Position numbers and translations under genes: made by a program. Of a stretch of DNA of 64,000 nt, positions 1-9,200 are shown piece by piece. The notes under the pieces were generated by a model, which searched no databases, had not been told where the DNA came from, and saw only the letters and a program-made list of their open reading frames with translations. The first letter of the stretch is position 1, and every line of letters starts with the position of its first letter. This stretch comes from CBDBND01 sp965207985 (GTDB lineage: Bacteria > Pseudomonadota > Alphaproteobacteria > Rhodospirillales > Rhodospirillaceae), in assembly GCA_965207985.1 (NCBI GenBank), contig CBDBND010000009.1, forward strand, positions 158,225-222,224, in the 5' to 3' direction.

Positions 1-570
1 GTCATGTCCATGGCCATGACCGGCATCGCCGTGCCAAGTTTTGTTATGGCGCCGCTGATGAGTTTGATCTTCGGCGTCATCCTGAAAATTCTGCCGGTCG
101 CTACCCTCGAGCCCCGTGGCAGTCTGGCCGAAGCCGTTCCCGCTCTGGCGCCAATGACGCCCTACATCTTACCGGTGATCGCTCTGGCGCTGCCGCAGAT
201 TGCCATCCTTGCACGCCTCACCCGCGGTGCCATGATCGAGACACTCCGACAGAACTACATCCGCACCGCTCGGGCTAAAGGTTTGAAAGCGGGCAACGTG
301 GTCTGGACCCATGCCATGAAAGCGGCGGCCTTGCCCGTAGTCAGTTACTTAGGGCCGGCTGTGGCCTCGGTGGTCACCGGCTCCATTGTCATTGAGCAGA
401 TTTTTCAGCTGCCGGGCATGGGCCGGTTCTTTATTCAGGGCGCCCTCAACCGGGATTACCCCTTAGTGCTGGGCATCGTCATTGTCTATGCGGTGGCGGT
501 CATCCTGCTCAATCTGATTGTCGATCTGCTGTACGGGCTGCTTGATCCCAAAGTGAAGGTGAACGCATGA
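1..570 (+). CDS. ABC transporter permease, DppB/OppB-like (5' end outside window)
   Basis: The frame is open from base 1, so this is the C-terminal part (189 residues visible) of an inner-membrane permease of a peptide/nickel-type ABC importer. Several hydrophobic segments are visible. The cytoplasmic coupling loop lies near visible residues 75-110 (IRTARAKGLKAGNVVWTHAMK), the EAA-type motif that contacts the ATPase. The ending LLNLIVDLLYGLLDPKVKV is typical of DppB/OppB. The stop overlaps the ATG of the next permease by 4 bases (ATGA), so the two are translationally coupled and should form the heterodimeric channel. No ATPase gene is in the window. The family is clear; the substrate is unknown and could be peptides, nickel or other solutes. 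Confidence 0.93.
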   Translation, partial: VMSMAMTGIAVPSFVMAPLMSLIFGVILKILPVATLEPRGSLAEAVPALAPMTPYILPVIALALPQIAILARLTRGAMIETLRQNYIRTARAKGLKAGNVVWTHAMKAAALPVVSYLGPAVASVVTGSIVIEQIFQLPGMGRFFIQGALNRDYPLVLGIVIVYAVAVILLNLIVDLLYGLLDPKVKVNA

Positions 571-1478
571 GTTTGTTCGCCGTACAGCGTGATGGTCATG
601 ACGCCCTGTTGGCCGATGCGGCTGCCTTACAGGGTCGCTCTCTGTGGCAGGACGCCTGGCGGCGTTTCAAATCCAATCGCGCTGCCATGGCCGGTGTGAT
701 CGGATTGGCGTTCATCACATTGGGCGCGATTTTTGCGCCATCCATGAGCGCCTATACCATCGACGAATTGGATTGGATGAACATCGCCACGCCGCCGTCG
801 CTGGAGAACGGTCACTGGTTCGGCACCGATGACACCGGCAAGGACATGTTCGTCCTGACCTGGGTCGGCGCGCGGGTCTCTCTCACCATCGGTGTGATGA
901 CCACGGCCGTGGCTTTGTCCATCGGCGTGATCTACGGCGCCACGGCCGGATACGTGGGCGGACGGACGGACAGCGCCATGATGCGGTTTGTCGACGTGCT
1001 CTACGCCCTGCCTCTTCTGTTCTTCATTATCATTCTGGTGACTATCTTCGGGCGGAACATCTTCCTCGTTTTTCTCGCAATCGGTTGCGTGGAGTGGCTG
1101 ACCATGGCTCGCATCGTCCGCGGCCAAACGCTGTCGGTCAAACAGAAGGAATACATCGAGGCGGCCCGGGCGTCGGGTGCGCGGCCAGCGGACATCATCG
1201 GTCGGCATGTGCTGCCCAATGTCATCGGGCCGGTAATCGTGTACGTCACCTTGCTGGTGCCCACCAACATCCTGGTGGAGAGCTATCTCAGTTTCCTTGG
1301 GCTCGGCGTCAAAGAGCCGTTGACCAGTTGGGGCGTGCTGATTTCCCGTGGTGCCAACACCATCGAAAGCGCTCCCTGGCTATTGCTTATTCCGGCAACG
1401 TTTCTCGCCATGACCATGTTCTGTTTCAACTTCATCGGCGACGGCTTGCGTGACGCCCTCGACCCCAAGGAGCGCTGA
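567..1478 (+). CDS. ABC transporter permease, DppC/OppC-like
   Basis: A 303-residue inner-membrane permease, the usual DppC length. The N-terminal cytoplasmic stretch SLWQDAWRRFKSNRAAMAG precedes the first membrane segment, as in the OppC N-terminal domain. The periplasmic motif HWFGTDDTGKDMF is the family's HPLGTDxxGRD-like signature. The EAA coupling loop is at about residues 195-215 (YIEAARASGARPADIIGRH). The ending FNFIGDGLRDALDPKER is a DppC hallmark. It overlaps the upstream permease by 4 bases. The gene meets a substrate-binding protein gene on the opposite strand 6 bases after its stop; that protein is the likely partner even though it is transcribed convergently. Confidence 0.95.
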   Translation: MSLFAVQRDGHDALLADAAALQGRSLWQDAWRRFKSNRAAMAGVIGLAFITLGAIFAPSMSAYTIDELDWMNIATPPSLENGHWFGTDDTGKDMFVLTWVGARVSLTIGVMTTAVALSIGVIYGATAGYVGGRTDSAMMRFVDVLYALPLLFFIIILVTIFGRNIFLVFLAIGCVEWLTMARIVRGQTLSVKQKEYIEAARASGARPADIIGRHVLPNVIGPVIVYVTLLVPTNILVESYLSFLGLGVKEPLTSWGVLISRGANTIESAPWLLLIPATFLAMTMFCFNFIGDGLRDALDPKER

Positions 1479-1484
1479 CGCGGA

Positions 1485-3008
1485 TCAGTTTTCAACGACG
1501 TCGAAGTCTTCGAAGTTCATCACGTCTTGCACGGGCGCGTAGCCGGTCAAGTTTCCTGCCAAACCATCGAAGTCCACGCCTTGCCAAAGAATAATCGCGG
1601 GCGGATCTTCCCGTTCGTGAGCAAGGACAGCATGAAAATAAGGCAACGCGTCTTCCGCTGAGAGCTGATCCCTCGCTTGACGCAACAGTGGAAGCAGATC
1701 TTCATCGCAATGGTAAGGACTGCGGTCGTTTAATATCCCTTGGCAGACCCGGTGACGGTAGGCGTTGAGCGGATCGGGACCGCGGGCGAATAGACTGATG
1801 AGATCCCCCTCTGCGTTGCCGAAAAACAGATCCTGGGTGTTTTGAAAAGCGGGTTTGGTCCGGAGTTCCAGACGCACACCAATGTTGGCGAGATCAAGAG
1901 CGACCTGTTGAAAATAGAGAAGATCGTTTGCACCCCGCGAAGCCACTGTCGCCATCACATCAAGCCCATTCGGGTATCCGGCTTCAGCAAGCAAGGCCTT
2001 CGCCATATCCGGATCGTAATCATAGGGAGCAAGATTTGGGTTATAGCCGAATGATCCGGGATAGGCGATTTGCGACACCGGCACGGCGGCACTTTGCAAC
2101 AGCGTATCGATAATGGCTTGGCGGTTGACGCCGTAGTTCATGGCCAGCCTGACCCGGGAATCCACCACCGGCCCGCCATTCACCGTAAGAAACGCAAGAA
2201 ACTGAACCGTCGTCGTATTGCGCAGGACCAATCTGGCGCCGACATCTTCCAGGAGAGACGCATCATCCGGACCAAGACCGACAACGAAATTCACCGCCCC
2301 GGACAAAATGGCCTGTAGCCGGGCGGTCTGGTCGGGCACTTGGACAAAAGACAAACGATCAAGCTTTGGCGGACGCCAGGAAGTTCTATGAGCGCGCATA
2401 TCGACACGCCCTTCGATCCAACGTTCAACCTGGAAGGAACCCGTGCCCACCGGATTCGATTCGTATTCCGGCCGAGACATGGTTTCCCAAGCGTTGGCTT
2501 CGGGAATGCGCCAGACGGACGCATGAAGAGGGAACAAGGCATCCCGCTTATTGAGTTGAATGTCGACCGTGAGATTATCGATCGCCCGTGCCGACTCCAC
2601 TTGATACAGGGTGGTGCTGATGGTCCAGGTGCCGGCGTCGGGTGCTTCACGCATGTGGCGGACAGACCGGACAATGGCGTCGGCGGTAAAAGGTACCCCG
2701 TTGGAGAACGTCACGCCTTCGCGCAACTTGAACCGCCACAGCGTGGCGTCATCACTTTGCCACGACACCGCAAGTCCCGGCCCGATGGTACCGTCTTCAT
2801 TGACGATGGTGAGGGTGTCGTAGATGGCAAGGAGCGGCATGATCGCCGGCATGGTGATGGCTTGATAGGCGTGGCCGCGGTTCAGTCCGATCAGCGCCGT
2901 GCCCACGGTCACGGATTTTTCTTGAGCGCGAACGATTGACGGTGGTTGAGAAAGAGTTGCGGCTAAGACAACGAGGCAACAGACGCCATATATTGGAAAC
3001 AGACGCAT
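1485..3008 (-). CDS. ABC transporter substrate-binding protein, family 5 (DppA/OppA-like)
   Basis: A 507-residue exported solute receptor for a peptide/opine-type ABC importer. I place the start at 3008 because the protein then begins MRLFPIYGVCCLVVLAATL and reads into a normal signal peptide ending near SIVRAQ; a longer frame to 3065 adds 19 residues before the signal. Family 5 landmarks are LAVSWQSDDATLWRFKLREG (about residues 75-95), the GTGSFQVERW region, and the C-terminal NAYRHRVCQG/FHAVLAHEREDPPAIILW segment. It is convergent with the two permeases (6-base gap), so it probably belongs to the same transporter. The ligand is unknown. Confidence 0.9.
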   Translation of the reverse strand: MRLFPIYGVCCLVVLAATLSQPPSIVRAQEKSVTVGTALIGLNRGHAYQAITMPAIMPLLAIYDTLTIVNEDGTIGPGLAVSWQSDDATLWRFKLREGVTFSNGVPFTADAIVRSVRHMREAPDAGTWTISTTLYQVESARAIDNLTVDIQLNKRDALFPLHASVWRIPEANAWETMSRPEYESNPVGTGSFQVERWIEGRVDMRAHRTSWRPPKLDRLSFVQVPDQTARLQAILSGAVNFVVGLGPDDASLLEDVGARLVLRNTTTVQFLAFLTVNGGPVVDSRVRLAMNYGVNRQAIIDTLLQSAAVPVSQIAYPGSFGYNPNLAPYDYDPDMAKALLAEAGYPNGLDVMATVASRGANDLLYFQQVALDLANIGVRLELRTKPAFQNTQDLFFGNAEGDLISLFARGPDPLNAYRHRVCQGILNDRSPYHCDEDLLPLLRQARDQLSAEDALPYFHAVLAHEREDPPAIILWQGVDFDGLAGNLTGYAPVQDVMNFEDFDVVEN

Positions 3009-3140
3009 AAATGACGCAGCAGCCTCTTTTGGCGAACAGTAGACAAAGTGACGATTGACTCCCAAGTCTAATCAATCAACGCTGATTAGCACAAAGGTTT
3101 GTCACGCGATTGAGACGAAAAGAAGAGACAGGGGGCACAG

Positions 3141-4493
3141 ATGGTAAATCAAGTGATCAAACGCACATTTGTTTTTTTACTCATTGGTGTGTTGCCGGCA
3201 TTACCTGTCAGTGCACAAACGCTCGTCATCGAAAACGTTACGTTGATCGACGGCACCGGTGCCGGACCACAAGCGGGTGCCACTGTTGTTGTCGAAGATG
3301 GAAAATTCAGCGCGGTCGGCGGCGGCGTCTCCGTTCCGCGCGGTGCTCAACGGATTGACGGATCGGGGCAGTTTCTCATTCCCGGTTTGATGGATGTTCA
3401 CGTGCATGTGCCCGGCAGTGCGGTACGCAATCAGGCAGGCGAATTAATCCGCCCAGAAAACAGGGACGTGGCCATCGGTGCGCTGCATAGTTTTCTCTTC
3501 AGCGGTATCACCACCGTCTATGACGCCGGCAACAATGCCGACCACATCATGGGCCTGCGGGCCGAAGAGCGCGCCGGAGATTTACTAAGCCCGCGTATTT
3601 TTGCCAGCGGCAGCACCATCACCTTCCCCGGCAGTTGGGGGGCGGGCGCGAACGCCACCCTCATCGACAGCTGGCCAGAGGGACAGGCGGGTATGGACCG
3701 CAACTTCGCCCGCGACCCTGATCTGCAAAAAATCACCTATGAAAATTTCGGCGCCGGCGCCAATCCTTGGGTGCCGACGTTTTCCGACGATGTGATCACC
3801 AGCATCATCCGATACGCCAAGGACAAAGGTGTGCGGACCACCATTCATATTTCCGACGAAGCCCACGCCCGCATCGCCCTGGCCGCGGGTGTTGATACCT
3901 TCGCGCATCCCGTGGTGGTCGGGCGTATGTCGGAAGGATTCATGCCCCTCATCATCGACAGCGGTGTGATCGTGGCCTCGACCCTTGCCGTGTTCGACAA
4001 TATCGTCCGCATTGTTGAAGCGCCGGAGTTTCTCGATACGCCCCTGTTCGAAGCCGTCTATACGGATCAACAAATCGAGGATTTCAAAACCCGGGAAGCG
4101 CCGCGCTATGCCTCCATCGGCTGGGACAGTTGGTTCAAGACCACGCTTAGATACGCCCTTGAGAATGTTAAACGGCTGCACGATGCCGGCGTCGTCATTG
4201 CCCTCGGCACGGACCGGACCATCGGCCCCCTCACCCACAGGGAACTGGAACTTTACGTTGAAGCCGGCATTTCACCGCTGGATGCCATTACCATCGGTAC
4301 GCTCAACGCGGCGAAATATCTCGCGCGGGAGGACGAGCTGGGCACCATTGAGCCAGGCAAGTTGGCCGATATGGTGTTGTTGAATGCGAATCCACTGGAC
4401 GACATCCGCAACACGCAAAATATTGCGCGGGTGTTCAAAGGCGGCGTGGAAATCGACCGGGATGATCTGCAGATTCCGAGGAATATGCGTTGA
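3141..4493 (+). CDS. exported metal-dependent amidohydrolase
   Basis: A 450-residue amidohydrolase-superfamily enzyme with a signal peptide (cleavage expected after LPVSAQ, residue 26), so it acts in the periplasm or outside the cell. The N-terminal beta domain carries TLIDGTG. The metal-binding HxH is in LMDVHVHVPG (His87, His89); further ligands are expected in TTIHIS (about His235) and DTFAHP (about 254). The catalytic Asp is in ALGTDRTIG (about 358), and GTIEPGKLADMVLLNANPL is the usual C-terminal signature. It resembles imidazolonepropionase-like and prolidase-like exported members. Substrate specificity cannot be read from sequence. It is convergent with the next gene across a strong inverted repeat. 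Confidence 0.9.
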   Translation: MVNQVIKRTFVFLLIGVLPALPVSAQTLVIENVTLIDGTGAGPQAGATVVVEDGKFSAVGGGVSVPRGAQRIDGSGQFLIPGLMDVHVHVPGSAVRNQAGELIRPENRDVAIGALHSFLFSGITTVYDAGNNADHIMGLRAEERAGDLLSPRIFASGSTITFPGSWGAGANATLIDSWPEGQAGMDRNFARDPDLQKITYENFGAGANPWVPTFSDDVITSIIRYAKDKGVRTTIHISDEAHARIALAAGVDTFAHPVVVGRMSEGFMPLIIDSGVIVASTLAVFDNIVRIVEAPEFLDTPLFEAVYTDQQIEDFKTREAPRYASIGWDSWFKTTLRYALENVKRLHDAGVVIALGTDRTIGPLTHRELELYVEAGISPLDAITIGTLNAAKYLAREDELGTIEPGKLADMVLLNANPLDDIRNTQNIARVFKGGVEIDRDDLQIPRNMR

Positions 4494-4504
4494 AGATTTG
4501 AATT

Positions 4505-4553
4505 GCACGTTTTCGAACCGGCGAACCGGCCTCCACTTCGCCTGAAAACGTGC
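4505..4553. terminator. inverted repeat between convergent genes, likely bidirectional terminator
   Basis: Two perfect 10-base arms, GCACGTTTTC at 4505-4514 and GAAAACGTGC at 4544-4553, flank a 29-base loop that itself holds CCGGC repeats. The structure lies between the stop of the amidohydrolase (+) and the stop of the exported protein (-), where a two-way terminator is expected. The T and A runs fall within the stem instead of after it, so this is not a textbook intrinsic terminator. Confidence 0.5.
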
Positions 4554-5311
4554 TAACGCGGCTCGGCCAGCTCCAGTTTGGTCAGCACGTACTCCTTGTC
4601 CTCGTCGGTAATCGCCTGCTTGACAAGGATGCGATCCTCCCCGGTGATCCACATTTCAATGTTGGTGAGCAAGTAACGTTCGGTTTCAAACGTACCCGCC
4701 GGAACGGTGATGGTCTCTTTACCCAGGTATGTGAACGTCGCCGGATGCAGTCGTCCTTTTACAGACGCCTGGCCGCCGGGTGCGGGACTGAAGTTAAAAT
4801 AGGTGGCCTTGTGCACGCCCTCTGCGTCGCGCTCGCCCTGCCAAAGATACCAGCCGTTCATGGACTCCCCGTGGGTAACGACGGAGAGTTCATGGGGCAC
4901 TTCTAAAATGTCTTCAATGCGGCCGCCAGGGCCTTCCGACACAGCGCGCAGTTGATTGCCGTCCACGGCGGCGCGGATGGAACCGCGATAGCCGTCTGGC
5001 ACCCAATAGGTGGCGTAGACGTCGATGGGGCGGAAGTCCTTGTCCACGTGGGCGGTCATGATCTGCAACGCATTGGCGGCGATGAAATCCTTGCTCAGGA
5101 TCATGGTGCGCGAGCCGTCGGGATGAACGAAGATGCGCCACTCCTCCGCACCCCGGTAGCGCTTGTCCGTCTTGGTCTGAAGCCTGAGGGTACCGACCAC
5201 TTCACGTACCACATTGATGTTTGGCCCGGTGTTTTCGGGCTCTTGCGCAAGGGTTGGCTGCAAACCAAAGAGAAATGCAAAAGAGATGATGCCGAGAAAT
5301 AGGTTACGCAT
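4553..5311 (-). CDS. exported protein of an uncharacterised three-member local family (DUF3108-like fold suspected)
   Basis: 252 residues with a signal peptide (MRNLFLGIISFAFLFGLQPTLAQ). Function unknown. The architecture matches two other genes here (39383-40150, and the IS-split gene 47041-49178): an N-terminal strand pair with WRIFVHPDGSR near residues 58-70, a middle section with DKDFRPIDVYATYW, and a C-terminal ITVPAGTFETERYLL followed by MWITGEDRILVKQ. The VPAGTF(D/E)T block recalls DUF3108 and lipocalin-like periplasmic proteins, so a beta-rich lipid- or ligand-binding fold is plausible but unproven. Its start is 5 bases from the next gene's stop on the same strand, so the two are probably co-transcribed. 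Confidence 0.75.
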   Translation of the reverse strand: MRNLFLGIISFAFLFGLQPTLAQEPENTGPNINVVREVVGTLRLQTKTDKRYRGAEEWRIFVHPDGSRTMILSKDFIAANALQIMTAHVDKDFRPIDVYATYWVPDGYRGSIRAAVDGNQLRAVSEGPGGRIEDILEVPHELSVVTHGESMNGWYLWQGERDAEGVHKATYFNFSPAPGGQASVKGRLHPATFTYLGKETITVPAGTFETERYLLTNIEMWITGEDRILVKQAITDEDKEYVLTKLELAEPR

Positions 5312-5316
5312 AGTTT

Positions 5317-5772
5317 TCAGTCCTTAGGTGCGATGGTGACCATTTCAGCTGCGCCGTCCACCTCATTGACCCAACGGCCAAAGACAAAATCCCGCAATGC
5401 CTGCGTCGTTTCGTAGGCACGCCAACGGGCGAGATTGTCAAACGTCATGGTGTTGGCGTAGTGATACTCTGCGGGCACCACCACCGGCTCCATTTTGAAA
5501 CTGTTGTAGTAAGACGAAAGTCCGCCCAGGACCTGGCGCATCTCCTCAAGAAAATCCTCTGCTTCAGGGCTTCCGGGTTCTGCCTTCAAACGAAAGCTGA
5601 TACGCAAGGTGACCGGCTGGGTCAGGCGCCAGTCGTCCGGCAGCATAAAGAAGTTGGTTTCCCGTTCCGCCGCCCAGGCTTCGATATCCTGCTCTTGAGC
5701 CTCAATAGGGCCGGATATGAGGACGACGGCGACGGCGATGACGATTGCCGTTCGTTGCAGCAAATGAAACAT
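5317..5772 (-). CDS. small exported protein, possible dimeric alpha/beta-barrel fold
   Basis: 151 residues with a signal peptide (MFHLLQRTAIVIAVAVVLIS..., cleavage near residue 26). The mature part has the strand-helix-strand rhythm of ferredoxin-like alpha/beta-barrel proteins (TLRISFRLKAEPGSPEAEDF, then EYHYANTMTFDNLARWRAYE and a final RWVNEVDGAAEMVTI), like Dabb/EthD-type proteins, but no catalytic motif is recognisable. It sits 5 bases upstream of the exported family protein in the same direction, suggesting a two-gene operon. Function unknown. Confidence 0.65.
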   Translation of the reverse strand: MFHLLQRTAIVIAVAVVLISGPIEAQEQDIEAWAAERETNFFMLPDDWRLTQPVTLRISFRLKAEPGSPEAEDFLEEMRQVLGGLSSYYNSFKMEPVVVPAEYHYANTMTFDNLARWRAYETTQALRDFVFGRWVNEVDGAAEMVTIAPKD

Positions 5773-5863
5773 GGCGTTTACCTCCCTCTATTCATTGAAA
5801 TCTCATCCAGCCACGGTAGCAGATATGGGAAGCAATCGTACCGGTCCGTACCTTGGAACGTCT

Positions 5864-6831
5864 TCAGCCTGGGAACGCCTCATAAAATTCGAATCGTGAC
5901 CCGTTAGGACAGGCGACGGCAAACGCTTGAGTCTCGCCGAAGGGCGCGAGGGCAAGGGTCATCGGTCCGGTGACCTGCACGCCCTTGGTGGCGATGTGTT
6001 CGGCGTAGGCATCGAGACCCTTGACCGGAAAACGCTGGGCAAGAATGCCGAGATTGGGCGGTGCGGAGCGGTCAGAGAAGTCATGGCCTTCCAGACCTTC
6101 CAATAGAACCGTTTCCACAGCACCGCCAGACTCTCCCGGGGGATGATAGCCGACGGCGCGGCCGGTCAGAGTGCGGGCGATGTTGAGAGGTAAGCCAAAG
6201 ATGTTGGCTCCATCCTCCGGTGCATGGCTCCAGGTTTCCCGGAACCGTTCCTCGAAGCCCAGCACGTCTGTGAAGAAACGATGGGTCGGCTCCAAATCAT
6301 CGACGATTTGGCTCGAGTTTATGGACCTGCTGAAACCTGAAAAGTCCGCCTCCTCCGGGCTCAGTGGCGGGTCGATGCGCTGAATCATGGCGTGGACGAT
6401 GCCGTCGTCGATAAGCATGAGGGCATGGCGCACGGTCAAAGGTCCAAACTTCCAGGTCACCGGATCGGCATAGGGGTGTAACCCAAAGCCTGGAGTGCAG
6501 CGAACTTGGCATCCAGGTCGTGAACGAGCACGTCGATGTCGTACAGGCCCCCGGTGTCCCAGCTCTGGGCGCTGGGACGCATGTGTTGTTGGTCAACGCC
6601 ATGGAACTTGACGAGGCGCAGCCAGCCCCAGGATTTGCCAGGCGGACCGACAACGACTTCGTCCAAAATTGTGTCCGGCGGGACATTCCAAAACGCAGCT
6701 AAACTTTGATGTGCCCGTCCTTGGTGACTCACCTCCCAGCCACCAAGCTCGGTATAAATGCGCGCTACCCGGTTGGGGTCGGTGACGCTGAAGACCGTCT
6801 CAGTACAGCCGTGGACCACAGGCTCAGGCAT
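5864..6831 (-). pseudogene. two-domain VOC (glyoxalase/dioxygenase-fold) protein, frameshifted
   Basis: Two abutting frames, 6457-6831 and 5864-6460, together make one protein of about 322 codons with two vicinal-oxygen-chelate domains. The first domain is cut inside its last strands: frame 1 ends GLYDIDVLVHDLDAKFAALQ...GYTPMPIR, and frame 2 begins TWKFGPLTVRHALMLIDDG, which is the missing end of that same domain (IVHAMIQRID). Adding one C to the CCCC run (GGGG on the + strand, 6473-6476) would read GYTPYADPVTWKFGPL. The second domain starts at SSQIVDDLEPTHRFFTDVLG. The alternative is two genes with a GTG start at 6460, but a domain split mid-sheet makes this unlikely. A lesion or a homopolymer sequencing error are both possible. 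Confidence 0.8.
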
Positions 6832-6868
6832 GGGGTGTCTGCTCTTTCAGGAATGAGATAACCCTAGC

Positions 6869-7519
6869 ATGAATACAGGGGTTGCGCTCCCGTTAGAAGA
6901 GAGAAATTATAGAGCTTCCAGTTCACGCGAGCGGTGGGGAGTGCCCGTGTCATCACCGGAATCATCTTCTCCTGATTTGAAAGACCTCGTCGAAGCGGTC
7001 AACGACACTTCGCGCACAGCGCGCAACGTTGTCAACGCCATGCTGGTTGTCGCGGTCACCTTGGGTGCCACCATCATTGGCACGACGGACGAAGCACTCT
7101 TGCGTGAGACGACAGAGGTTATACCGACCCTGGGCGTAAGCATTTCCCTGGTGACCATGTATTCCCTAGCGCCGCTAGTGTTTTTGTTTTTGCATGCCAA
7201 TGCGCTGTTGCAACTTCAAGTTCTCATTAAACACCTGACAGCGTTCAAAAAGGAACTCAATGAAGTTTGTAAAAATGACGACGACGCAAAAGAAAAGTGG
7301 CGGCAAATGCTGCATGGATTTGCCTTTACACAACATCATGGAAGCAGAAATCTAGAGACAACGAGGAATTTGGTCGATAGTGGTCAGTCTTTTCTGCAAT
7401 GGGCCATGATCATGCTGTTTGTGGCAGTCCTTCCATTGCTTTTACTTGTGCTGACTCAAATTAGCTTTGTGAGTTATCAGGACTGGTTAACTACATCCTT
7501 TCACAAATTGTATGTGGGT
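6869..7519 (+). pseudogene. 5' part of an IS-split membrane/pentapeptide-repeat protein gene
   Basis: The first 217 codons of a gene whose other parts are at 9266-9578 and 10427-11589. This part encodes an N-terminal cytoplasmic stretch and three or four membrane segments: about residues 50-72 (VVNAMLVVAVTLGATIIG), 90-115 (LVTMYSLAPLVFLFLHANAL) and 172-200 (WAMIMLFVAVLPLLLLVL). The frame runs into the IS3-family element at 7520 and stops at once. With both elements and one copy of each target duplication removed, 651+313+1163 bases give exactly 709 codons without a stop: the junction reads ...HKLYVG / IDTVLILWFYVS.... Membrane proteins joined to pentapeptide repeats occur in many proteobacteria; function is unknown. 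The ATG at 6869 is the first start in frame. Confidence 0.85.
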
Positions 7520-7585
7520 TGAGGTGGTCCTGGAAAATCGGACAGTTGTTTAAGGTGTATTCCCCCGGTTACGGAGGAATACGAG

Positions 7586-7867
7586 ATGACGAAGCGACGG
7601 AAGTTCACGCCTGAGTTCAAGGCGAAGGTGGCGCTGGAGGCGCTACGTGGCGACCGGACGATCCAGGAGATCGCGGCGCGCTATGAGGTTCACCCCAATC
7701 AGGTCAGCACATGGAAGCGCCAGGCCATGGACGGCCTGGGCGATGTGTTCTCGAACGGCGTGGAGGCGTCCCGCCGGGACATTGAGGCCGAGGTCCACGA
7801 TCTTCATGCCAAGATCGGCCAGTTGACGGTGGAGCGGGATTTTTTGGCCAAAGGGCTCAAGCGATGA
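7586..7867 (+). CDS. IS3-family transposase OrfA (helix-turn-helix subunit)
   Basis: 93 residues, the usual OrfA size. The N-terminal MTKRRKFTPEFKAKVALEAL and IQEIAARYEVHPNQVSTWKR form the helix-turn-helix that binds the element ends. The C-terminal part (EAEVHDLHAKIGQLTVERDF) is the leucine-zipper-like oligomerisation region seen in IS3 OrfA proteins. An AGGAG-type ribosome-binding site (cggaggaa) precedes the ATG. Its end overlaps the orfB start by 4 bases (ATGA), so orfB is reached by coupling, or by frameshifting as in many IS3 elements. Confidence 0.92.
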   Translation: MTKRRKFTPEFKAKVALEALRGDRTIQEIAARYEVHPNQVSTWKRQAMDGLGDVFSNGVEASRRDIEAEVHDLHAKIGQLTVERDFLAKGLKR

Positions 7868-9200
7868 GCCGGCCGGAGCGCAAGGCGATGGTGCGCCGCG
7901 ACGTTTCCGGTCTCAGCTTGAGCCGTCAATGCGAGATACTGTCGATCAGCCGATCATCTCTCTATTACAGGCTGCGGGGCGAGAGCCCGGCCAACCTGGC
8001 GCTGATGCGGCGCATCGACGAGTTGTTCCTTAAACATCCGTTCTATGGGTCCCGTCAGATGGCCCGTCATTTGCGCCGCGAGGGGGGTGTCGTCGGCCGT
8101 CACCGGGTTCGGCGCCTCATGCGCCTGATGGGGCTGGAGGCGATCTACCGGGCGCCGAAGACGAGCACGCCCCATCCCGAACACCGGGTCTATCCGTACC
8201 GTCTCAAGGGCCTCGCCATCGAGCCGGCCGGAGCGCAAGGCGATGGTGCTGGCCGCGACGTTGTCCGCCCTGGAGAACCCGGAGCCGGCCGGAGCGCAAG
8301 GCGATGGTGCGCCGCGTCTCAGCTTGAGCCGTCAATGCGAGATACTGTCGATCAGCCGATCATCTCTCTATTACAGGCTGCGGGGCGAGAGCCCGGCCAA
8401 CCTGGCGCTGATGCGGCGCATCGACGAGTTGTTCCTTAAACATCCGTTCTATGGGTCGCCGTCAGATGGCCCGTCATTTGCGCCGCGAGGGGGGTGTCGT
8501 CGGCCGTCACCGGGTTCGGCGCCTCATGCGCCTGATGGGGCTGGAGGCGATCTACCGGGCGCCGAAGACGAGCACGCCCCATCCCGAACACCGGGTCTAT
8601 CCGTACCGTCTCAAGGGCCTCGCCATCGAGCGCCCCGACCATGTCTGGTGCGCCGACATCACCTACATCCCGCTCAGGCGCGGCTTCCTTTATCTGGTCG
8701 CGGTGATGGACTGGGCGAGCCGCCGGGTCCTGGCCTGGCGGCTGTCGAACACCATGGATGCCCGGTTCTGCGTCGAGGCCTTGAATGAGGCGCTCGACAC
8801 CTCCGGCAGGCCGGAGATCTTCAACACCGACCAGGGCAGCCAGTTCACCAGCTTCGAGGTCACCGGCCGCCTCAAGGAGGCCGGGATCACGATCTCCATG
8901 GACGGGCGCGGCCGGTGCATGGACAACATCTTCATTGAGCGACTGTGGCGCTCTCTCAAGTACGAGGCGGTTCACCTGCACGAGCTGACCGACGGCTTCC
9001 ACGCCGAGAGGGTCATCGGCGAATGGATCGGGTTCTACAACACCGAGCGGCCCCATTCGTCGCTCGGAGGCAAAACGCCGGCGGAAGCCTACGCGGCGGG
9101 GCAGCCTGTGGATATGTTGGACAAGACTACCGCCTTGCCCACATCCCCACAGGCCCAACAACAGAAATCAAATATGATAAACAGGATTCTGACGGCATGA
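7864..9200 (+). pseudogene. IS3-family transposase OrfB, broken by internal duplication
   Basis: An intact OrfB would read 7864-8223 and then 8631-9200. Instead, a second partial copy of the N-terminal half (8282-8630) has been inserted. The first copy runs in frame to KGLAIE and then into nonsense until 8439. The second copy lacks 10 bases near its start and has one extra base at about 8457 (GGGTCGCCG versus GGGTCCCG), so the catalytic half is open only from 8451. That half keeps all DDE residues: D in VWCADITYIP, D in NTDQGSQF, and E in FIERLWRSLKYE, with the NTERPHSSLGGKTPAEAY ending. A full-length active OrfB cannot be made without two frame changes. Confidence 0.88.
7866..8630 (+). repeat. 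internal duplication in the IS3 transposase gene
   Basis: The segment 7866-8223 recurs as 8282-8630. The offset between copies is 416 bases at the start, 406 after a 10-base deletion in copy two, and 407 after a one-base insertion near 8457. A third short copy of the first 28 bases (GAGCCGGCCGGAGCGCAAGG...) starts at 8221, so this word occurs at 7866, 8221 and 8282. The rest looks identical. The pattern suggests slippage or unequal exchange between short repeats. Confidence 0.85.
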
